DNA of 64,000 bases, from positions 3,233,115 through 3,297,114 of the forward strand of contig CP053161.1 of the NCBI GenBank assembly GCA_014607495.2, given 5' to 3'. The notes beneath the pieces are model-generated. The model had not been told where the DNA came from and did not search any database. It saw nothing but the letters and a program-made list of their open reading frames with translations. Numbering within the stretch: position 1 is the stretch's first letter; every line of letters begins with the position of its first letter. The stretch is from Carposina sasakii (taxonomy: Eukaryota; Arthropoda; Insecta; Lepidoptera; Carposinidae). The position numbers and the translations under genes were made by a program. Positions 34,081 through 42,303 of this stretch are shown in pieces.

Positions 34081-34270
34081 GTTAGTCTAGAAGTAGTTTA
34101 ATTGCACATGTTACCCTGTGTTTGTTAATAATTTCTCTTTACCTGCTTGGCTTGCTGGAAGAGATCTTTTGTAGAGATAAGCTTGCCATTGCACATGCAT
34201 CTCTTCTTTTATCTTGTAAGTTGTATTTTTTGTGTATATGCAATAAAGAATAACAATAAGAATAAGAATT
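34081..34270 (+). mobile_element. LINE 3' end 'J' (AATAAAGAATAA tail)
   Basis: CTTGCTGGAAGAGATCTTTTG, AGAGATAAGCTTGCCATTG and TTGTGTATATGCAATAAAG are followed by an (AATAAG)n tail. The same arrangement ends at 54555 and 57628. An AATAAA next to a simple-repeat tail and identical 3' ends fit a non-LTR retrotransposon 3' terminus. No coding part remains. Confidence 0.75.
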
Positions 34271-34496
34271 ATTTGCACTTATATAAAATGTGAAATGCAA
34301 TTAAAATTACATCATTCGACAATTCTTACATGACTATTTTTACACATTTCCACGAGTAAATACGTAAAATCGCACCCCTTTCCAACTTTAAATAAATATA
34401 GGTAGGTAATTTGCGTACCTACAAGAAACGTTATATCTATGTATGTAATTTTTCAATATATTATGAAATAGCCTGTTGAGATGACACAGTGAAACT

Positions 34497-34690
34497 AAAT
34501 AAACCAGCGGTTCCCAAAGTGGTCCAGGTAGACCCCCAGGGGTCCACGGGAGACTCAAAGGGGGTCTACGTTGACGTGAAAAAATGGGGGTTGACAACTA
34601 ATTTGTATGTGGTGTAGGGGTCCACCGGAACCAGTTAAATTTTAAAAGGGGTCTATGAGTAAAAAAAGATTGGGAACCCCTGAAATAAAC
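34497..34690. mobile_element. hAT-type MITE, 178 bp, 8 bp target-site duplication
   Basis: The 8 bp AAATAAAC occurs at 34497-34504 and 34683-34690. The element between (34505-34682) starts CAGCGGTTCCCAAAGTGG and ends ATTGGGAACCCCTG, the CAG(G/C)GGTTCCCAA terminus typical of hAT/Charlie-like elements. Two open frames across it (about 68 codons, minus strand) are shadows. Confidence 0.92.
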
Positions 34691-34894
34691 CCACAAGTTG
34701 AATCTCCTACGGTGTGCTGGCGGCCTGTCCACAATGATAATGTGCGGTGCGACCTCCGATACCTCTCGAGCCAAGATTCGCAACAAGTGATGAGTTATTA
34801 CCACTTTTAATGCTATTTTGCAACTTCAAAATTCTCTATTAAAGTCCATAACATTGCCAGTTGGCAGACTGCTATTTTTATATTATACGGTTAT

Positions 34895-35152
34895 ATTGTA
34901 GACCGTTATGTCAAGCCAAATGCTATGAAAATAACCTACTATATATAGAGAACCTTTCCAAAGATTCGAAAGCACATGTTTATTTAATTATTTTTAATAT
35001 CGTAATAACTTTCTTAAGTTGATTAGGATCTCCTCATACTATTTGGTAAAATAAACATGTGATTTCTGGATTTTCTGGACAGATTCTCTATAGTATGGGC
35101 TATTTTTATCATAGTCACTCCTTTTGTTACATCTTGTATTGTATAGTGGGAT
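34895..35152. mobile_element. MITE-A copy, diverged, ~258 bp
   Basis: GTCAAGCCAAATGCTATGAA and CGAAAGCACATGTTTAT sit in the left half. TCTCTATAGTATGGGCTATT and TTTTGTTACATCTTGTATTG sit at the right. The two halves are roughly inverted, as in the copy at 50581-51400. Confidence 0.6.
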
Positions 35153-35330
35153 ATTTAAGTTAAAAAAAATATTACTTACGCTAACTAAACCTCGTGTGAT
35201 CAATAAGCGCGAAAACATCATAAAATGTAAGTACCTGAAACAAAGAGTTTTTGTAAATAGAAAACAGCTTACAATTAAATACTCGTAGATAGGTTTCTTA
35301 TATATTATAATATATTAATAAGGAAAAGAA

Positions 35331-35520
35331 AAAAAAATCACCCGAGTGAGATTTGAACTCACGACCTCTTGCATTCCGTGCAGATGGTAAAATTCGTCAT
35401 CCGATTTAAGTGACCCGATAGCTCAGTTGGTTAGAGCGATTCTAACCAACTGAGCTATCGGGTCACTTAAATCGGATGACGAATTTTACCATCTCTTTTA
35501 AATGACGTTTTTGGCAACGT
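35331..35520 (-). repeat. tRNA-like SINE 'K' interrupted by a palindrome
   Basis: On the minus strand the usual leader (AACGTTGCC... AGAGATGGTAAAATTCGTC) runs into the 5' half of the tRNA-like head (GACCCGATAGCTCAGTTGG). That 5' half plus leader is then repeated in reverse. Only then does the 3' half continue (TGCACGGAATGCAAGAGGTC, GTGAGTTCAAATCTCACTCG). A poly-T/C end follows. The arms are described in the separate palindrome entry. Confidence 0.85.
35382..35494. repeat. Palindrome, 54 bp arms, 5 bp loop
   Basis: The arm 35382-35435 is the reverse complement of 35441-35494 without a mismatch, and GCGAT (35436-35440) is the loop. Each arm contains the A-box region of the tRNA-like head (GATAGCTCAGTTGGTTAGA) and the leader AAAATTCGTCATCCG. 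Perfect arms indicate a recent inverted duplication or template switch. Confidence 0.95.
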
Positions 35521-35856
35521 ATCTTATGTAATGATGATGATCTCCGACCGTATTTCGGTCAAGGCGACCAATCTCAACGGAGATTGGCCAGGTACGCAGG
35601 AGATATTATAGTGCACAAGTGTGTGCGCAAACACAGATGCACTCTCTATTCCGTCACTCTTAAAGCCCGATGGGACGGAAAGACGACACGACCGGAGAGA
35701 GATCAGGCGCAGGACCAACTGTTTTACGTGCTTTCCGAGGCACGAGCTAAGTGAAAATTTTGCAACACTAAAATCTGTACATGAAATAAATTCATTGGTC
35801 CGTGACTGGGATCGAACTTACGTCTCCTGCTTGGAATCTTATATATCTTATGTAAT
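35521..35856 (-). mobile_element. SINE 'D', 5'-truncated, 12-13 bp target-site duplication
   Basis: ATCTTATGTAAT occurs at 35521-35532 and 35845-35856. The insert (35533-35843) begins with a GATGATGAT run, the 3' end in sense orientation, then TCTCCGACCGTATTTCGG and GTGCACAAGTGTGTGCGC. It ends inside the head (GTGACTGGGATCGAACTTAC), so the A-box is lost. A triplet tail with flanking duplications shows LINE-mediated retroposition. Confidence 0.9.
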
Positions 35857-36232
35857 AGTAGATACCTATATATCTCTAGTCAAAATATTAGCTGTTCGAT
35901 ACAACATACGTAACTAATATTAAGCCTAGATTACCTTTTTGTAGTCTACGATATAAAAATATTACCAAACTTTAAAGCACATAATGGGAACATCCATGAA
36001 AGTAAAATATTTTTTCAAAATAAACGAAAATAAAAAAATAATACCTACCTATAGGCACATAGCCATCGAAAACTACCTATTTTAAAACTTTCAAAGCTAT
36101 AAGCTGCAACATAAAAGCATGATACCTATAAAAAGTTTGCTAAAAAGCATACTGCTACCACAGATACATCACGAACGAAGATAAAGAAGGATATGCAGTA
36201 GTATAGGTAGGAGAATTAAGAAAGAGGTCAGT
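35857..36232. other. Unassigned AT-rich DNA
   Basis: Nothing was recognised. Confidence 0.35.
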
Positions 36233-36350
36233 GGGGTAAGCACGAACCTTTTTACGCGGCGTAACGCTAGCGACTCGCTAGCAAAATCTATGTGATTTGA
36301 CAGTTTGACGATAGCGTTATACGGACTATCGAGAGGTTCGTGCTTACCCC
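36233..36350. mobile_element. 118 bp MITE, GGGGTAAGCACGAACCT ends
   Basis: GGGGTAAGCACGAACCT at 36233-36249 is the exact reverse complement of AGGTTCGTGCTTACCCC at 36334-36350, a 17 bp perfect terminal inverted repeat. The interior contains a second hairpin (CGCTAGCGACTCGCTAGC). A lone right end occurs at 2168-2208. Confidence 0.85.
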
Positions 36351-36393
36351 TCAGGAGAATTACGTAACTTGCAAAAGCACTTATGTGAAACTA

Positions 36394-36465
36394 GCTACCA
36401 GCGCCGGCTTTGCACAGGTGCAATGCCCGCGGAGGAAGTCGTGGGCGCGGCGGCCGCTAGTTAAC
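36394..36465. repeat. Fragment of the CCGGCTTTGCAC / GGCGGCCGCTAG repeats
   Basis: TACCAGCGCCGGCTTTGCAC resembles the start of the repeat at 7858. It is joined to GTCGTGGGCGCGGCGGCCGC, which resembles the end of repeat F. It looks like a junction of two repeat ends. Confidence 0.5.
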
Positions 36466-36800
36466 TATAAATTGTTACGCCACCTCCCCTGGGCTGTTCC
36501 TTCGTAGAAAATACAACCCATATACTGTAGGTACATACTACAACAAAGCCATTAAAACCACGGCCCAATGCCGCCGGTAGACACGTGAGTTACCTTTGTC
36601 GATATTCCGCATGGAATTAAAGCGAACTATAGACCACAGTGTAAACATAACAGTGGTGCAATACGAAAAAACTGCACTATTTGTATGTAAGCAGTAAGGC
36701 TAATATGCTTAATAGTTGGACATATGACATTTATGGATATTAATGTGTATTTAGTAAGACTTAAGAGGATTAAAATAAGTTAAAGGCCCTTAATATTAAA

Positions 36801-37017
36801 GGCTCGAGCATACCGGATGCGTATGCGTGCACGTAAGCGTAGACGTACACGTACCTCTGAGTTTAATGTATAGAACTGTCACCGCTTGACGTCTATGCTT
36901 ACGTCTACGCATTCGCATCCGGTCTGCCCGTGCCTATACAGTTTCATACATTACAACTCAGAGGTACGTATATGTCTGCGCTTACGTGTACGCACACGTA
37001 TCCGGTGTGCTCGAGCC
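36801..37017. mobile_element. CG-rich foldback element, three related segments, TTAAA duplication
   Basis: GGCTCGAGC at 36801 faces GCTCGAGCC ending at 37017, and TTAAA flanks both sides as a direct repeat (36796-36800, 37018-37022). Left (36801-36860) and right (36958-37017) segments are inverted copies. A middle segment (about 36887-36940) is a third, diverged copy in the right-arm orientation. Each copy contains a purine-pyrimidine alternating run such as GCGTATGCGTGCACG. It is noncoding. A second copy enters the window at 1-75. Confidence 0.8.
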
Positions 37018-37386
37018 TTAAAGTGACGGTTTAAAAATATTTTAGACGTAATAATTTTCCCTACTGTTAAATATACAAATATCCTGAGCTTTAATAAGGA
37101 TTTTATTAATCCTCGAAAAGGGTTTCTTAGAAACATGAATAAATAATAGGATACGAGAACACAAAGCTCACAGACGCTTTAAGGTATAAAAATATAATAT
37201 GTAGCAACCACAGAATAATAGTATGTTCTTGAATATTATTTATTTCAACTTTATAAATTAGGTATATTATATGTTATTACTTACTTAAAATTACACGTAC
37301 GCTATTAATTATGATCGAGATGATTGCAAATACGTTATGTAATCAAAGTTGTATATAAACATTCGTTATACATTTATATCACAAAT

Positions 37387-37724
37387 AAATAAGTAAACAT
37401 TCAATATGGGTGCGCCCACCACCGGGCTCTACACCCTCCACTGACCCACGGATCTGATAACTCATAACTGCGAAAACAGGCACTTGCACTAACTACAATC
37501 GCCACGAGAAACCAGACCCGAGCACCTAGCATGCAAGACAATACATAGCACTATTCCAAAATTAAAAACTAGATAAATAATCTACATATGTTTCGCCAAC
37601 AACCGTGGCATCCTCAGGATTATAGAAATTAGTAAATTAGTAAACCACTAATTATTATGAAACTCTAAAACCCAACACATTACATTGTAACGCCTAATAC
37701 AATTTCATTTAAATAAGTAAACAT
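37387..37724 (+). mobile_element. 310 bp Penelope-like derivative with 14 bp target-site duplication
   Basis: AAATAAGTAAACAT occurs at 37387-37400 and 37711-37724. The insert (37401-37710) is a single left-arm copy of the PLE at 45644 (TCAATATGGGTGCGCCCACC to AACCCAACACATTAC) joined directly to the PLE tail module (TAACGCCTAATACAATTTC). The internal coding region is missing. It keeps the ribozyme-like motif (37577-37623, minus). This confirms where the mobile unit begins and ends. Confidence 0.92.
37577..37623 (-). ncRNA. Hammerhead-ribozyme-like motif (third copy)
   Basis: On the minus strand: ATAATC (stem I), CTGAGGA (conserved CUGANGA core), GCCA...TGGC (stem II), GAAAC, a tiny stem III, GTA as the expected cleavage triplet, then GATTAT closing stem I. 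All core bases equal those at 48284-48330. Interruptions in the rest of the element do not touch this motif. Confidence 0.6.
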
Positions 37725-40351
37725 ATAGTACGCTAGGTAAATGCTATATTAAAGAGGACACGAAGCGAAATAGGAAATTAATTAAGAAACCTGCCGTACT
37801 TGCCCTTTTCTGGCATAAAACCAATTAATTTATCGACGTTGACTTTCAAAGGGCCGTCCGAGTAATAATAATGAATGTTCAAAGGAAAGCCCTTTAAGGA
37901 TTATTCGGGTCATAACGTATTAGTAATGCTAACTTAGTAAACTGATTAGTAAGGGCTTAGACCTCGATGACCCCTAATTATAATTTGTCGAACTTCGTTT
38001 CAGCTAAAAAGAGTGTGAAACAAGTGAAAAGTGCAAATAAAAAATTGATAAAGCAAATAGTGCTCGCCCTCTACCGGGCTATAAAGCCCGCAGTTTCTAA
38101 CTTGCGATCGGTCGTCACTTCGAAATAGTCACTGTCGAAAATGCAATTAAGTAGTATTTGCTAGTTTAAAAAGTTTGTTATCCAAATCTAACATTAAGGT
38201 ACCTAACTTGTTGAATATGAATTGCTAGGAATATTTCGCGACTTTACAAAAATTCACATTTCTTCGTTTGCACAATTTCACTTGTAATATTTACAGAATG
38301 TGATACACAGCATGTTCCACTATGCAGCATAGATTTTAGATACATCAATTTTAATTTAATTCTCTTTGTACTATCGTCACATCGTAGAATCTAATTCCCC
38401 AATTGACCCGTGCTCCCGCATGACCCCGAGCGAAGTCAGGAGGCGAAGCGATAATTAGATTCCTAGCTCGGACAAATTGTGCACTACAGGAGAATATCTA
38501 CTTGTTTCGTTTCACATTGAGGAAATTGCGTACCAAAAATACTTAAAGCAAAAAATAAATCACAGCCAAAGTAAAATTAAACGATTGCATGTATTAATTA
38601 GTCCAATTAATCTTCCTAACATTAGGAATTCATAAGTAAAATACAAGATTAAAATACAAGTTGTACAAGTTAAAACCCCGCCTTCAAACATCAATTTAAA
38701 AAGAACGCAAAGTTATCGCTTGAGAAATAAAAAAATCCAACATTCTCTCACAAGTTGTACCATTTCTATCGCATTTTATTCTCGAAAGCTGCTTCAAGTA
38801 AAAAGCCACACTTGCTACATCGTCGGAAACTACGCTTTATCCCGAGCTCCTTTTTTATCGGAACTTCTAGAAACTGACGGAAACTTGCAGAGACGACTTA
38901 TTACGTCCTCGACATCTGCAGTCCGAGTCATCGAACTTTCGACCCTAACACGATGGAATAAAGGCGGTATAACTTGGTTGCCAGTGTCTTGTAAGAAATT
39001 CGTTTTGTTGTTAAAATCAAGTGACGTGTAATTCCGCGTCCTGTCGTGGTATCTGCTAGACATGAATGTGACAATGCTTTTAAAAGTTCACTGGACAGTA
39101 GTATGGAGTTTTTATTTTATTATATACAGTGTCAGCATGTCGCACGCCTCTCTGCAGTTTCTTTAAAAGGGTACGTCTTGTACCGTCTACACCGCAAATT
39201 GACTACTTTTGATAGTTTCTTAGATCATAAGTGAAATTTTCGAAAATAAAATTGACTATTGTATATTGTGATATACGTATATTATGTACCTACGGAGAAT
39301 TTAAGTAAATAATGTAATTATTTAGCGGTAGTATTGTCTGCTAATAAACGTATTATCGAATGGACTTTTTCACTGTAATTCTGTAGTATCAATCCACCTA
39401 CTTATAACATAATTGTGTAATTATCGCTTCAAGTTTTCGCAGACATACGAAGGTTTTTCTTTCGAATCAAGAGAGGTCGTCAATAAAGCCTTTACACCGT
39501 GGAAAACTACCAAAACCTACTGTTACCATAGTCTTGTTAATTAACTAGGCATAGTTAGGAAGATTCTTACGTAGACAGTGGCGACACAATCAAGTTTGAC
39601 ACCTTTAATTTCAGCCGACACGTGACGTCATCAGCACAGACTATAAAGACGGGATCTCGCTCAGTACCCTCTTTACGACCACCACATTAGTGGTGCAATC
39701 TACTCAGACAAAGAAGAATAGACCCTATTATCTAGCCAGCACACTCCAAATTACTACAGTCAAACTCGTTATCAGCTTATAGTATCACCGACAATAAAAA
39801 ATAGATCTTACTCCGTTGCAATACAGTCTCAATTGGAACAAGTCAACACGTTTTTATCGGCTTATCTGCTAGCTGACAATGAAGAATAAATCTTGTGAGT
39901 TAGGTATTTAGATAGGAATTAGCTCAGCTAGATTTCATCAGTAAGTCGACTGGTCGTTAGTGCTTAAAGCTGAGGTTCTATTTGCTAGGTATTGGATGCT
40001 GCGGGAATTTGATATTTATTCCGTGTTTGCGAGAGAGCAAAGTCCTCATGACCTCCTGTTAGAGTAATAAGTGTGAAGAAACTCATTCTGAAGAAATAAA
40101 GAAGAATAAAATTTTATTATAATAATCCCAACTTATCAATGCAAAAGTAAAGTTAATCATTGTTTAAAGATGACATTTGACAGCAAACTGTATGAAGCTT
40201 CTGTAAAAACTAGACAATGTTCAGCTTAAGCAGGGTTTAATTTTTTGAGATAACAAAGACAATGTCTACCAACTTACTTAATACATTATCTCTCGTTGAA
40301 GAATTTTTGTCTCTCATAAGGTTCTAGCAACAATTATTCACAAAGAAAAAA
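37725..40351. other. 2.6 kb mostly unassigned AT-rich DNA
   Basis: AATCTAATTC (38389) and AATTAGATTCC (38453) face each other as possible ends of a 70-80 bp element. Frames of 103 and 77 codons overlap on opposite strands at 38720-39063 without any motif. Nothing else was recognised. Confidence 0.4.
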
Positions 40352-40948
40352 AAAGCCGACAAGTGCGAGTTGAACTCGCGTGAAGAGGGTTCCGTACGAT
40401 GTTACCTATCATGTTTTTTTAAATCTGACAAAAAGTTGGTACGCACAATATTGAGTGATTTACCATGTTATTTTAATATTTTAATAATATCATGGACTTC
40501 TTATAGGTTTTCCTATAATCTATAACGAGAAAACTAATTTCTGTATTTTTTTCAAAATTTTAGGTTCAGTAGTTTCGGAGATAAGGGGGGGGAATGGTCA
40601 ATTTTCGTCTATTTTCTTGAATAACTTGGAAACTATTTATTTTAAAATTACAAAAAAATACATTTAAGATCTTCTCAACAAGACCTTTCATTTGATATGC
40701 CACACGATGCAGTTTTCAGATTTTTTTTTTTAATTTTCCCCTTCCCCCCCAAAAATGACCCCCCATATACAGATTTCATCTGCTCACGTCACACCTCTGT
40801 GTTTGGGTCACAGGAATTGATATGTGTACCAAATTTCAACTTAATCGGTCTAATAGATTCGGAAATAATTGACTGTAAGCGACGGACGGACAGACACACG
40901 AGTGATCCTATAAGGGTTCCGTTTTTGTATTCAGACGTACGGAACCCT
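40352..40948 (-). mobile_element. ~597 bp repeat with GGGTTCCGTACG ends (copy 1)
   Basis: This is the reverse complement of 50681-51267 over its full length with few differences. One end holds CGTACGGAACCCT. The other holds AGGGTTCCGTACG followed by an extra tail with a hairpin GCGAGTTGAACTCGC. Internal words are AAAGTTGGTACGCACAATAT and GATCCTATAAGGGTTCC. The same deduced peptide appears in both copies only because the DNA is duplicated, and it has no start-to-stop conservation outside them. The class is uncertain. Confidence 0.8.
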
Positions 40949-41515
40949 AAAAAACGAAGAAAACGAACAAAAGAAAACAAAGTATGTACTAACAGATCTC
41001 ACTCGAGTGGTTTTAAGGCAAATATTACGACTAAGAATACAAGCAGTTAACTTAGAACTATCCAATTACAGTAAACATTACTGCATGACCTAACATTCGT
41101 ACAGTTCGTAACATAGTTCAAAAACTATCAAAACTTGGGTCATGGAACACTAAAGCTCTGCACCGTACAGGGTGGTGATGGCCCGTAAACTCAACGATTG
41201 CATCGTAAAACAGTAGTCTCTTGAAACTTAGGAATTAAGTTATATTCTCGCATATTTGCATTATAATACGTCTCTGTTTGCTATTTCAGGATTTTCATAG
41301 GGAGTTTCGATATTTTCATATAAACACTGTATTTCTATTCCTAGGACGCGCCTTTCTTGAAATAAAAATACTCTTGTCTAAGTAGCGGTTAGTAACATTT
41401 TAATATCACCGGAATTATTGATAATTTTCCCAAATTCCCATGGGAACGGAAGTCACAGAAATGCAAAAATTTACGAAAATGTATATGAGCGGTTTTATTA
41501 ATATTAATATAACAA
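40949..41515. other. Unassigned AT-rich DNA
   Basis: Nothing was recognised. Confidence 0.35.
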
Positions 41516-41695
41516 GTGGACGCCCGCGACTTCGCCCGCGTGGACTGCAGGAATAAAAATGTGTTAATCCAGGGTGTCAGCTAACTCCATACCAAATTTT
41601 ATTAAAATCGCTCTAGCCGTTTTTACGTGAAAGAGTAACAAACATCCATCCATACTTACAAACTTTCTTGCGTTTATAATAATTAGTAGGATATA
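41516..41695 (+). repeat. Interspersed repeat 'G' (TTAATCCAGGGTGTCAGC type)
   Basis: GTGGACGCCCGCGACTTCGC, TTAATCCAGGGTGTCAGCTA, TAAAATCGCTCTAGCCGTTT and AACATCCATCCATACTTAC are followed by ATTAGTAGGAT. It shares its CGCGACT/GGACTGCAG head with repeat F but has a different body. A rearranged copy lies at 51500-51805. Confidence 0.7.
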
Positions 41696-42104
41696 TAGAA
41701 GTATAATAATAATCACCTTTATTCTTACTTGGTACTATATTTAATACTATATTTAATAACAACAATAACAGGAAAAAATATAACGACCTGACAGAACATC
41801 GTGTACCGCATTAACTGCAGGAAATCACGTGAACATACGATCCTAACAACTTCCGGTTAAGCTTATTAAACACATAACTCAGTCTTGCCCCAAACTTGCC
41901 CCGCTAAGATGACAATGTTGCCGCTCAATAAATACTTGCTTAAACTTATATAAGTCGCGCTTCACGGTTATGGCGGTGAACCTATTAATTAAAAGTATTA
42001 AAAGCTATTAAAATGTACCATCTTTTGAGTTTGTTGAGTAAATCTTTGTAAGCACATTCTTAAAACGTTAAGCGATTACAAAATCTATTTGAATTTTATA
42101 CAGC

Positions 42105-42303
42105 GTGTAACAGAAGGAGTATGCTATGTGAAAATTACGCATCACATTTCCCTTAACATATCAATTTATATATAACATACGGCAGTATTCCCAAAATGTG
42201 GTAGCGAGAATTGCAGGATCACGAAGGAGATCTACAGCCACGTTCAGCATAGCGGGGCCAGATGTAAAAGATCAGTGACAAGTTGTTAGCACATCACCTA
42301 TAC
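42105..42303 (+). repeat. MITE-A end and repeat C piece, target of the DNA transposon
   Basis: TACAGCGTGTAACAGAAGGAG at 42100-42120 is a drifted MITE-A end. From 42205 repeat C is recognisable (GAGAATTGCAGGATCACGAA, GTTCAGCATAGCGGGGCCAG, GACAAGTTGTTAGCACATC). It is cut at 42303, where the transposon starts, and does not resume clearly beyond 45277. Confidence 0.6.

Noticed and set aside
38720..39063. Overlapping 103- and 77-codon frames on opposite strands
   Set aside because: They have no domain, no splice-like boundaries and no second copy. Opposite-strand openness points to chance.
39590..39740. Possible LTR (TATAAAG followed by AATAAA-like words)
   Set aside because: No second copy, no primer-binding site and no gag/pol sequence is seen anywhere in the window.
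40697..41050. Open frame whose peptide recurs at 50618-50938, suggesting a conserved protein
   Set aside because: The match comes from the duplicated 590 bp repeat. The frames start and stop in different flanking DNA, so there is no protein-level conservation.
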